Below, piece after piece: positions 25,037-32,170 of a DNA stretch of 39,973 nt. How positions within the stretch are numbered: position 1 is the stretch's first letter; the number at the start of each line of letters is the position of its first letter. Both the position numbers and the translations under genes were made by a program. Origin of the DNA: a virus; the IMG/VR virus record IMGVR_UViG_3300008267_000126, positions 1 through 39,973 of that record. One strand, given 5' to 3'. A model generated the notes under the pieces. The model had not been told where the DNA came from. It worked only from the letters and a program-made list of their open reading frames with translations, and searched no databases.

Positions 25037-25851
25037 CACAATAGGGATTTCAGCCAGTTTTCTATGGCGGCTGGAGCAATCGCATACCCGGATCGTGCTA
25101 GGTTGCCGATAGACGTAGTTGTCTCGCCAAGTTTCGGAAGAGTTGGTTCGTTGCCTTTGACTCGGGATCGTATTCCTGTGACGACTTGCCAACTTGCTCC
25201 GGGTAGAACTAACTTGGCTGTCTCGGCAACTTGTAGCATCTCCTCTACGCTTCTAATAGCGTCTGCCTCGGTCTTAGCGATACTAGATCCGAGACGTGTC
25301 TCTCCTCGGTTCTCTGCGATTGTTAGCGTATGGTATGGACGGATGTGGTGGATCCTAAGCGGCTTATGGTCTAGGACCGCGTTCGTTGAGATTAGTGTTG
25401 CTCCCCATAAGTCTTCGTGAGGGACAGAGAGGTTGCCTCCGTAAGCTCCTGTTGCGTTTAGGACGGCATCAAACTCGTATTGGTCATCTTGCGTGACGAT
25501 GATGTTGTCGTTGACGAATCGGACTTGCTCGGAGATGTCTGGCGTGACGAGACTTGCCTCCGGGTCAACCAACCACCAATCTTTCTGGAGTTTGACGTTG
25601 GAGTTACGCCAGTGCGAGACGTATGCGTGTTGAGTGATTGCCGATCCCCAAGTCTCGTACCATCGCCACGATTGCTGGATTGTCCCTTGGAGATCCTCTT
25701 TGAACCATTGAGGTCTGATGGTCGCTAAAGCACATCTGGAGGCGGCTTTCCCGGGTGCGTGGTCAAAGACTGTAACGTCCATGCCTAGTTGTCTGCCGAT
25801 TCTGGCCGCTGACGATCCGGCTATACCCGATCCGATAACTCCAAGTTTCAT
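25036..25851 (-). CDS. FAD-dependent oxidoreductase (glycine/D-amino-acid oxidase-like) of the modification cassette
   Basis: The N-terminus has a dinucleotide-binding fold with GSGIAG at residues 7-12 and VTVFDHAP ending the second strand. Later DAVLNATGAYGGNL and the C-terminal VTGIRSRVKGNEP and GNLARSGYAIAPAAIENWL match the DAO-fold ends. In the M6-type pathway an FAD enzyme of this kind cleaves the glycine attached to the base, leaving 5-aminomethyl. ATGA overlap and GGAG couple it to the transferase gene. The 271-residue length is short for a DAO enzyme, which are usually 350 or more. Confidence 0.82.
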   Translation of the reverse strand: MKLGVIGSGIAGSSAARIGRQLGMDVTVFDHAPGKAASRCALATIRPQWFKEDLQGTIQQSWRWYETWGSAITQHAYVSHWRNSNVKLQKDWWLVDPEASLVTPDISEQVRFVNDNIIVTQDDQYEFDAVLNATGAYGGNLSVPHEDLWGATLISTNAVLDHKPLRIHHIRPYHTLTIAENRGETRLGSSIAKTEADAIRSVEEMLQVAETAKLVLPGASWQVVTGIRSRVKGNEPTLPKLGETTTSIGNLARSGYAIAPAAIENWLKSLL

Positions 25852-26753
25852 TCTGGTCTCCTCACTACCAACTTACCTGTTTCTTTGAAGACTCGCTTAC
25901 GTTTCTGGTCTACGCCTGTCCAGCCGTTCAACTCCCCGAGATAGTGGTGAGGGATAACCCGAGCTCTAGCCTCAAACATTACTTGAGCGAGAGGACTTGG
26001 ACACTTGAGGAGGTTCTCCAACATAGCGTCTATGTCCATGCCGAGATAGTAATGACCCTCTGCGAGAGCGTATACGTCACAGAGAGACGTTTCAGCCTCT
26101 TCTATCTTTGCGTCCACTCCAAGTTGCTCTAATTTTCCAAGGAGGTCTATTGAGATCCTATCTAACTCTGCGACATCTTCAAGTCCGTTGCCGTCCGGGA
26201 GGTTGTCGTAGAGTAACGCAAGTCCTTTTCTTGGACCGGAGGAGTGAGCGTGTCCCATGTCGCTTGCTTGTAGAGGAAGGTCGTTTATCTTCCAAAGCAT
26301 TTCTGCCGTCTTGTAGGATGCCCAACGTCCGTTGCCGTAGATTGACTCTAACGCTCCGACAACCCGGTCCCAAGATTGTTGCGGGGAGTCGTGGACTAGG
26401 TATTTACGGATCCAAGCGAGGAGGCCGCCATTGTTTTCTGCGATGGAGACGAGTTCTCCGAGGTGTCTCTCTAGCTTGCTTGGTACTCTATGAGCTCTTC
26501 GTTCTGTCCCGGTCGGCAACTTGAGGAGGTCTAGTCTCGGGATTGTTGGCTCACGATGTTCTTGAAAGACTTGGAGCGTTGAGTTCATGTTGTAGTAAGC
26601 GACATAGAGAAACGTCAACCATACTGCTTGCTCCTCGGAGAGTTTTAGGATCTTACCGAACTCTTTGAGGCAAGGATAAACGTCATCTATTTCGTTGCTG
26701 GCAACTGACTCTGCGTGAAACTGTGCGTAAGTCTGCCAATCTAGGCGACTCAC
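25848..26753 (-). CDS. Amino acid:DNA transferase-like protein (alpha-glutamyl/putrescinyl thymine pyrophosphorylase family)
   Basis: The product shows features I recognise from the aGPT-PPlase/amino-acid:DNA transferase family: LTFLYVAYYN (47-56), YGNGRWASYKTAE (139-151) and DMGHAHSSGPRKGL (165-178). A helical C-terminal half ends FEARARVIPHHYLGELNGW. These enzymes displace phosphate (or pyrophosphate) from a phosphomethyl base with an amine such as glycine or putrescine. It starts with GTG in a GTGA overlap with the dioxygenase gene. Which amine is used cannot be read from sequence; the neighbouring FAD enzyme favours glycine. Confidence 0.8.
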   Translation of the reverse strand: MSRLDWQTYAQFHAESVASNEIDDVYPCLKEFGKILKLSEEQAVWLTFLYVAYYNMNSTLQVFQEHREPTIPRLDLLKLPTGTERRAHRVPSKLERHLGELVSIAENNGGLLAWIRKYLVHDSPQQSWDRVVGALESIYGNGRWASYKTAEMLWKINDLPLQASDMGHAHSSGPRKGLALLYDNLPDGNGLEDVAELDRISIDLLGKLEQLGVDAKIEEAETSLCDVYALAEGHYYLGMDIDAMLENLLKCPSPLAQVMFEARARVIPHHYLGELNGWTGVDQKRKRVFKETGKLVVRRPE

Positions 26754-27613
26754 TTGACCTTTGTTGTGCCTGTTTTGAGATCCTCAGCCATGCCGTCTTC
26801 ACGTTTAGTCCGAGACTCTTTGGCCTTAGCGGTCTCAACTGCGTAAGTGAAACAATCTTTCATGCCTCGGAGAGCGTAATACACGACTGAGTAGCGATAA
26901 GCTCCCTCCTTTTTAGGAGTCATTGGAGTTACGCCATGGACGTACTTGTAACCCGGGAAGAAACTTACCCAACCATCTCTAGCCGTAAAGGTGAAGTCGT
27001 ATTCGGGGAAGTGGAGATAACCTCCAGCCATGTCTCTACGGATTACTGGCATCGCTGACCAAGTTGCGAAGTTGAAGCCGTCTCGGTGATACGGCAGAGT
27101 TGACGACTTGTTGACTACTCCTGAAGTCCAGAGAGCGTCATCGGTCATCCTCCACTCGTTCGCTAACTCTGCGTTCTCCAGATTGTTTACATCGTGGTCG
27201 TAGAGATCCGGTGCGAACTCTTTGAACATTTCGGCGAACTTTTCGGCGAACTTGATAAGGACGGCGTGTTCGTCAGGTTGCTCTAAAGCTAGAGTTGTCG
27301 GACGGCAGGACTCTCTACGTTGAAAGATTTTGCGTGGAGCCATACCGAACGTACGGCTAATGTTCTTTAGTCCGGTTGATTGTCTAATGGTGGATCCATA
27401 CTTGATGTTTAGGACGGCGGCTCTCAATAAAGCAACCTCCTCTTCCATCGGGAAACAAGCGAAGATTGGCTCTTCCGTATCATCGTCAATCCAAATCCCC
27501 GGTCCATGTTGTGGCGGGTTGATGTCCGGGACTTCTGTTCCGACTAGCTCTGTCGCTTGGTCTTCGGTCAGAACTCGCTTGACTCTATGGATCGGTAACT
27601 CACTCAGTTTCAC
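26750..27613 (-). CDS. TET/JBP-family 2-oxoglutarate/Fe(II) DNA base dioxygenase
   Basis: The double-stranded beta-helix core is clear. The iron ligands are H176 and D178 in PYHRDGFN and H226 in YKYVHGVTP, and the 2-oxoglutarate-binding arginine is R240 in AYRYSVVYY. Between them are GGYLHFPEYDFTF and DGWVSFFPG, as in phage TET/JBP proteins. It would hydroxylate the methyl of thymine or 5-methylcytosine in DNA. The GTG start at 27613 has GAGGAGG about 6 bases before it. Sequence alone does not say which base it uses. Confidence 0.87.
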   Translation of the reverse strand: MKLSELPIHRVKRVLTEDQATELVGTEVPDINPPQHGPGIWIDDDTEEPIFACFPMEEEVALLRAAVLNIKYGSTIRQSTGLKNISRTFGMAPRKIFQRRESCRPTTLALEQPDEHAVLIKFAEKFAEMFKEFAPDLYDHDVNNLENAELANEWRMTDDALWTSGVVNKSSTLPYHRDGFNFATWSAMPVIRRDMAGGYLHFPEYDFTFTARDGWVSFFPGYKYVHGVTPMTPKKEGAYRYSVVYYALRGMKDCFTYAVETAKAKESRTKREDGMAEDLKTGTTKVK

Positions 27614-28268
27614 GCGGTGCCTCCTCAGCGTACTCGGTTTCTAGTAGATGGACTATTGCGTCTGCGTTTGAGGCGATGTTGTTCTTGTTTCGGTAGTCCA
27701 ACAACTTCTCCATCAACCAGACGTAAGTTGCGTTCGGGTAATCGGCAATCAGCATACGAGTTGCTTTTTGAGCGTAACGTTCAGCGTACTCCTCCAGACT
27801 TGGAATCGTAAGTGTCCCGCTCTGTCCTGTCTCGCCTTTGCTAACTGCCGAGAACGCCGACACGCTTGGAGTCTCTGACTCCTCTAGTAGAGCTTTCAAG
27901 TCGTCAAGATCCGACTCTTGATACCCGGAGCCATCAAGATCCGGGAGAGTTGAAAGAAGAGCCAAGAGTTTCTCATTGTCATACTCACCTAGATCCGCAG
28001 ACCTGTTGTCTATGGCAACAATCTTGGCGGCCGTCTCCTCGTCAACGTTTATGAAAGTTACGGCAATCGTGTCCCAACCGAGTTGTTGAGCGGCTTGGAA
28101 CGTATGATTGCCAGCAAGGATTTCATTGTTGTTGGCGTTTACGGTGATTGGTTTGTATTGACCATAAGTCTCTAGGGACTTGGCGATTAGTGATACATCG
28201 CTCTTTCTCGGATTGTTCGGGTAAAGATTGAGATCCGATAAAGGTACTTGCTCTACTTTGAGTGTCAT
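27600..28268 (-). CDS. ParB-like nuclease-domain protein, first gene of the modification cassette
   Basis: The N-terminal ParB/Srx-fold domain has VPLSDLNLYPNNPRKSDVSLIAKSLETYGQYKPITV and ILAGNHTFQAAQQLGW (GNHT replacing the usual GxxR). AIDNRSADLGEYD follows. The C-terminal third is helical. Single-domain phage ParB proteins of this kind are often neighbours of base-modification genes and may guide or license modification. It lacks the DNA-binding HTH and dimerisation domains of chromosomal ParB, so it is unlikely to bind the parS site at 32623. Confidence 0.85.
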   Translation of the reverse strand: MTLKVEQVPLSDLNLYPNNPRKSDVSLIAKSLETYGQYKPITVNANNNEILAGNHTFQAAQQLGWDTIAVTFINVDEETAAKIVAIDNRSADLGEYDNEKLLALLSTLPDLDGSGYQESDLDDLKALLEESETPSVSAFSAVSKGETGQSGTLTIPSLEEYAERYAQKATRMLIADYPNATYVWLMEKLLDYRNKNNIASNADAIVHLLETEYAEEAPRETE

Positions 28269-28294
28269 AACTCCTCCTTGGCTCTATTGTAGCA

Positions 28295-28708
28295 CTAGAA
28301 CGGAAGAGAGTCTGCTGGCAGACTTGTTGGAGTCGCTGGCACGAACGGAGAGTCACCCGGAGTGAACGGAGCGTCTGTTGAGAGTTGATCCTTGTCGTGA
28401 CGGATCGCCGTAGAGACAACCTCGGCTTTGATGACTAGGTTCTTGATGGTTGAGCCATCCTTTTCGTAAGTCTCCTGAAAGAGCTCTCCAGATACGATAA
28501 CCCGGGTTCCCTTGACGTATAGGACCTCTGGCAACCGATCCCAAACGGCAACTCTGAACCAAATTGTTTCAGCGTCAATCCACTCGCCGTTCTTCTTCTC
28601 CCGAGGAGTTACGGCTACCGTTAGATTACTTACATACTTGCCCTGTTTGGTCTGACGGACCTCAACGTCTCTTCCGAGATTGCCGATGATTGTTATAGGG
28701 ATGTTCAT
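28295..28708 (-). CDS. ssb: Single-stranded DNA-binding protein
   Basis: This is a typical OB-fold SSB: ITIIGNLGRDVEVRQTKQGKYVSNLTVAV, then WFRVAVWDRLPEVLYVKGTRVIVSGEL. A disordered Pro/Thr-rich linker ends in the tip ADSLPF, equivalent to the acidic protein-interaction tail. At 137 residues it is close to normal length. It coats single strands in replication and recombination. Confidence 0.93.
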   Translation of the reverse strand: MNIPITIIGNLGRDVEVRQTKQGKYVSNLTVAVTPREKKNGEWIDAETIWFRVAVWDRLPEVLYVKGTRVIVSGELFQETYEKDGSTIKNLVIKAEVVSTAIRHDKDQLSTDAPFTPGDSPFVPATPTSLPADSLPF

Positions 28709-29925
28709 TTTGTTTCTTCCTTATCTTTTAGTAGTTGTTTTGGCAGTAAGATCCGTAAAGCGATTTCTGCCTGTTGTGGAACAACGCCGTTGCCAGCGAG
28801 TTTCAACTCTTCGTTTCGGGTCAATCCACAATTGGTTATCCAACCCTCGGGGAGTCCCATCATCCACTCTGTAAATACGCTAGAGAGTCTTTGAGCTCCG
28901 TCTCTGCCATCTGGTTTAGTTGGCGATGGTGCTGGTCTTCCGAGAGTCGCCTCCCATCGTCTGATGGCTGGCTCGTATTTACCCCAAATGTCCGGGTTGT
29001 CTACACCGGATCTAGCAACGTTCGTGAGAGCGACTTGATTGCCGTTGGCGATACGCTCCTCAGCCGTAATGGTCGTATCTTGTTTAGTTCCCTCGGAGGC
29101 TAGAACAGTTGGCAACAACTCCACCTCAACTTTCAAACGTCTATGTGGATTACCCTCGGCAACCTCGGAGGAGGCGGCACCTCGGTTGTCGCTCACAGTT
29201 ACAGTTGGCAATAACTCTACTTGGTCTTCAAGTCTTCCCTTAGTTGCTCCAGACTCTATTTGAGAGCGAGTAGATCCGTTCGCAGAGCTAGTTCGTGGAG
29301 TCCCAAGCAACATTACGTCTTCCCTTAAGTTCCCGGTCGTAGACCGGACAGAGCCTCCCTCAACTCCTCTACGCAACTGACGCTCTAACGCCTCACCCTC
29401 TCTTGCTGGAAGAGAGTCCATCGTGTTAGGAGTCGGAAACAAGTCAATACCCTCCTGCTCCAAACGGATCGCAACTCCGAGACTTGCTCCGGGCATACCC
29501 GAGGTACGTCCAGCCTCGTAATCTTCTCTCCTCTGGAGATAGTCCTCTAAATCTTCATCGTGATTACGGATGTGACCAACAGTCGGAGTTGGAAGAGTCA
29601 CGAGGTCTACAATCTGGTCTCTCAACATGACGTAATGTCCTTTAGCCTCTTTGACTTTTGCCGAGACTGCTCCACCATCACCCTCAACGGCAACTGGAGT
29701 TTGAAACAACTTTTCTTCACCATCCGTCCCGAGACGCAACGATGAAGATCCGTTCCCTCCTGTGCGGAGCTCCAGCATCGGAAGCTCGTACGCCTGTCCA
29801 CCTAGCGTCATACCCGAGACTGGCCAGGTCCCCGAGAACAGCTCCAAGTGCTCGCAATATAGGCTCGCTATCGGTTGCTCCCATACACCACGAACATCGT
29901 TCCAGATGGCTATTGGCTTTAGCAT
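28705..29925 (-). CDS. C5-cytosine methyltransferase, C-terminal part (target-recognition region and motif X)
   Basis: The start region (LFSGTWPVSGMTLGGQAYELP) and the repeated LLPTV/LLGTPRTSS blocks match the C-terminal part of phage Dcm-like methylases. So does the end (FTEWMMGLPEGWIT, then KLAGNGVVPQQAEIALRIL, motif X). It lacks motifs I-VIII, which are on the separate frame 29717-30277. The start at 29925 lies inside that frame, giving about 209 bases read in two frames. Together the two chains could form a two-subunit enzyme. ATGA coupling links it to ssb. Confidence 0.75.
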   Translation of the reverse strand: MLKPIAIWNDVRGVWEQPIASLYCEHLELFSGTWPVSGMTLGGQAYELPMLELRTGGNGSSSLRLGTDGEEKLFQTPVAVEGDGGAVSAKVKEAKGHYVMLRDQIVDLVTLPTPTVGHIRNHDEDLEDYLQRREDYEAGRTSGMPGASLGVAIRLEQEGIDLFPTPNTMDSLPAREGEALERQLRRGVEGGSVRSTTGNLREDVMLLGTPRTSSANGSTRSQIESGATKGRLEDQVELLPTVTVSDNRGAASSEVAEGNPHRRLKVEVELLPTVLASEGTKQDTTITAEERIANGNQVALTNVARSGVDNPDIWGKYEPAIRRWEATLGRPAPSPTKPDGRDGAQRLSSVFTEWMMGLPEGWITNCGLTRNEELKLAGNGVVPQQAEIALRILLPKQLLKDKEETK

Positions 29926-30277
29926 TTAGTATTCCTCTCACATTTTCAATAACTACGAGTTTTGGTTGTAACGTTTCTATTGCTCTAGCGAACTCGCTCC
30001 AGAGTCCACTCCTTGTTCCCTCTTTGAGTCCTGCTCTCTTCCCTGCGACACTCAAGTCTTGGCAAGGGAATCCTCCAGTTAGAATCTCAACAGGTTCAAC
30101 TTGAGTGAAGTCTACGGATCTTACGTCTTTATAGTTTGGTACGTCCGGGTAATGTTTCTCAAGGACCTTGCTTGGAGCTTTATCAAACTCACAATGCCAG
30201 ACAACTCTTCCCCCGGTCACGTTGGAGACGGCGATGTCTAGGCCGCCGTAACCACTAAAGAGCGAACCGATCCTCAC
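29717..30277 (-). CDS. C5-cytosine methyltransferase, catalytic N-terminal part
   Basis: Catalytic motifs are intact: motif I LFSGYGG (6-12), motif IV PCQ with nucleophile C72, motif VI ENV (111-113) and motif VIII HRRERIF (172-178). The protein stops at residue 186, before the target-recognition and motif IX-X region, which are encoded by 28705-29925 in another frame. The enzyme would transfer methyl from S-adenosylmethionine to cytosine. It starts with GTG in a GTGA overlap. A sequencing frameshift is an alternative explanation, but the conserved blocks overlap rather than abut. Confidence 0.82.
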   Translation of the reverse strand: MRIGSLFSGYGGLDIAVSNVTGGRVVWHCEFDKAPSKVLEKHYPDVPNYKDVRSVDFTQVEPVEILTGGFPCQDLSVAGKRAGLKEGTRSGLWSEFARAIETLQPKLVVIENVRGILNAKANSHLERCSWCMGATDSEPILRALGAVLGDLASLGYDARWTGVRASDAGAPHRRERIFIVASRDGW

Positions 30278-30936
30278 GACTTGTCTCGCTCTCTGATGAT
30301 TGCTGACCGGATCTCAATGCTCAAGTCTTCTGGCACCATAGAGCGTTCTTTGCTTGAGGCTCTGCCCTGAGTCCCTCCTGAGTGGTCTCCTCTAGGTGAG
30401 GGAGTGTGGCAAGGATCTCCAGCCTTACACGCTGGTCTAGCCGTCCACCCGGGAACGAATCCCCACAAGTCCGTTGGTTTCATCCGGTCGTCTCCGTATT
30501 GGCAATACGAGACTGTTTGTCTCGGGAGTCCCTCTACAACAGATAACTTACGGAGCATTCCTCTCGGGTTCTCTATGATGAATCCGTATCTTGGACGTAT
30601 AGCCTCAACTAGCATCCGAGCTTGAGCGACTAGCCGCTGATTTAGAATCGCCAACTCTGACTTAGGTTGAGGATTATCTCCTCCACTAATCCAATGAAAC
30701 GGAATAGACGCAACGGAGAACGCCGTACAAGGAGGACTAGCCCAAATGAAGTCCGGTTGTCCGTAAGTCGCTAAGAGGTATTCGGGAGTCAACGTCAATA
30801 CGTCTACGTTCTCGGTTGCCGAGAATTGCGGATCTAACTCAAAGGAGATGATTGTGTCGCCAGCATCGGCGAACGCTTTAGTGCTTGATCCGGTCCCAGA
30901 GAAGAAGTCATAAATAAGTAGTTTAGAGTCGCTCAA
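30274..30936 (-). CDS. Phage DNA methyltransferase-like protein (Dcm-related, compact)
   Basis: The 220-residue product has a Rossmann motif FFSGTGSS (11-18), SPPC with candidate nucleophile C70 (67-70), and IENPRG (121-126). QTVSYCQYGDDRMKPTDLWGF follows, then a Cys/His segment (CKAGDPCH..PRGDHSGGTQG) found in a widespread phage family annotated as DNA cytosine methylase. The start is TTG at 30936 behind the AAGGCTAAACA block. It is distinct from the split enzyme downstream. Confidence 0.78.
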   Translation of the reverse strand: MSDSKLLIYDFFSGTGSSTKAFADAGDTIISFELDPQFSATENVDVLTLTPEYLLATYGQPDFIWASPPCTAFSVASIPFHWISGGDNPQPKSELAILNQRLVAQARMLVEAIRPRYGFIIENPRGMLRKLSVVEGLPRQTVSYCQYGDDRMKPTDLWGFVPGWTARPACKAGDPCHTPSPRGDHSGGTQGRASSKERSMVPEDLSIEIRSAIIRERDKS

Positions 30937-30939
30937 TGT

Positions 30940-31200
30940 TTAGCCTTTGTTCTTATCTAATCTTACACGCCTCTTGATTAAGAGTCTTCGTTTCTCCTCG
31001 GTGAGTCCTCCCCAAACTCCATCCGTAATTTGATTGTCTATGGAGAACTGGAGACAAGCTTTCTGGAGAGGACAATCCTCGCAGATACTTATTGCGAGAT
31101 CCTTAAAGAGAGGGTCAAAGAAGAACTCCGGGTCAACCCATTTCTGAGTACACTTCGCTAACTCGTTGCCGTCACTATCCCTAGTTTCAAAGAACTTCAC
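30940..31200 (-). CDS. WhiB-family iron-sulfur transcription factor
   Basis: The four cluster-binding cysteines are C17, C40, C43 and C49, followed by the WhiB turn GVWGGLT (61-67) and a basic DNA-contact tail (KRRLLIKRRVRLDK). WhiB proteins are confined to Actinobacteria and their phages and act with the housekeeping sigma factor. It starts with GTG at 31200, five bases after AGGAG. It may switch host or phage promoters during infection. Confidence 0.93.
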   Translation of the reverse strand: MKFFETRDSDGNELAKCTQKWVDPEFFFDPLFKDLAISICEDCPLQKACLQFSIDNQITDGVWGGLTEEKRRLLIKRRVRLDKNKG

Positions 31201-31201
31201 T

Positions 31202-31612
31202 TCAACTCCTAATGCTAATGATGGTCAACGGAAGTCCGACTGCGTAGACCTTAGTCGCCACTAGAACTGTCACTTGAGCGTCATCGTGCCAAATAACTCC
31301 AGATTGAGTAATGGCATCTAAACACGCCCGGGTTGTTTTGTCCAAGTCGGGTTTTACTGTTGGATGTAATCGGCGAACTGATTTTGGCCGCTCCATGAAG
31401 AACGTGAGTGAGACGTGTATCGGCGTGTTGCGATCCGGCATAGTCCACTTGTGACTTGCTCTCTTCGCCTCCTCCGTTACGAGCTTACGCCAACGTTTCA
31501 ATCCTCTAGCCGACTCCACTAGAACAATCTTGCCGTTGCGATTGTAAGCGTTCTTAGATCCTTGAGGAACTGGCTGACCCGGTACGGCGAACTCTATCTC
31601 CATGTTATTCAT
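31202..31612 (-). CDS. rusA: RusA-family Holliday junction resolvase
   Basis: The protein has the RusA core: FAVPGQPVPQGSKNAY at the N-terminus and KPDLDKTTRACLDAITQSGVIWHDDAQV with the acidic catalytic residues D89, D91, D110 and D111. It would resolve branched DNA before packaging. The start may be ATG at 31612 or at 31603 (MEIEFAVPG); neither has a strong ribosome site. Confidence 0.9.
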   Translation of the reverse strand: MNNMEIEFAVPGQPVPQGSKNAYNRNGKIVLVESARGLKRWRKLVTEEAKRASHKWTMPDRNTPIHVSLTFFMERPKSVRRLHPTVKPDLDKTTRACLDAITQSGVIWHDDAQVTVLVATKVYAVGLPLTIISIRS

Positions 31613-31820
31613 CTCGGCTAATGTCTACCGAGTTCTCTGCTCCACACTCTGAACACTCTACGAGAACTTCATCGGATCCTTTAGAGCCAACTGCCTCAAC
31701 GTCTTCGTTGAGCTCTTCACAACAGCAACAATCAAACGAGACGTTCATGGCAACTTCATCATCCCAAGGAGTCGCCGTCCTCCAGCCGTCATAACCTCCA
31801 CCGATGTCGTAACCGCTCAT
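31605..31820 (-). CDS. Small Cys-rich hypothetical protein, 71 aa
   Basis: The product has a run of four cysteines (DCCCCEE) and a later CSEC, so it probably binds metal. The N-terminus is glycine- and aromatic-rich (SGYDIGGGYDGWRT). No family is recognised. It is packed between two overlapping neighbours. Confidence 0.6.
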   Translation of the reverse strand: MSGYDIGGGYDGWRTATPWDDEVAMNVSFDCCCCEELNEDVEAVGSKGSDEVLVECSECGAENSVDISRDE

Positions 31821-32170
31821 TAGTTCACCTCTCCGGTCCGTATCAACTTAGCGGCCTGAGAGAGATAGTGGCAGACATCGCACTCCTCCTCAGTAACGGC
31901 TTTATAGTTACAGACTTTGTTGTGTTCCAACAATCCGTCTGCGATCCGATTACGCTCCTTTTGGATAAGCTCCTCAAGTTGCGTGGCGAAGTCGCTCGTT
32001 TCTTCCGACATGGTTTTATTCTCCTGTTCTCTATTTGTTATCCATCCACACTCACATTGAAACGTGGATCCGTTTGGTACTGGACTTGGAAACGTCTCTC
32101 CACAGAACTCGCATCCGTATTGAAACGGATAGCAGTCCTTACACTTATAGTTGCCACAACCGAACGTCAT
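31820..32170 (-). CDS. Zinc-ribbon protein, 116 aa, with possible internal start
   Basis: The N-terminal half carries multiple cysteine pairs (CGNYKCKDC, CEFCG, CECG), consistent with one or two zinc ribbons. The C-terminal half is a separate helical unit with CDVCHYL. ATG at 32170 overlaps the hydrolase stop as ATGA. A second ATG at 32011 (MSEETSDFATQ) has a strong AGGAG 9 bases before it and would give a 63-residue short form. Confidence 0.65.
   Translation of the reverse strand: MTFGCGNYKCKDCYPFQYGCEFCGETFPSPVPNGSTFQCECGWITNREQENKTMSEETSDFATQLEELIQKERNRIADGLLEHNKVCNYKAVTEEECDVCHYLSQAAKLIRTGEVN

Noticed and set aside
27600-28268. ParB-like protein as partner for the parS site in a phage ParABS partition system
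   Set aside because: It has only the nuclease-like N-terminal domain, without recognisable HTH or dimerisation domains, and no ParA is encoded.
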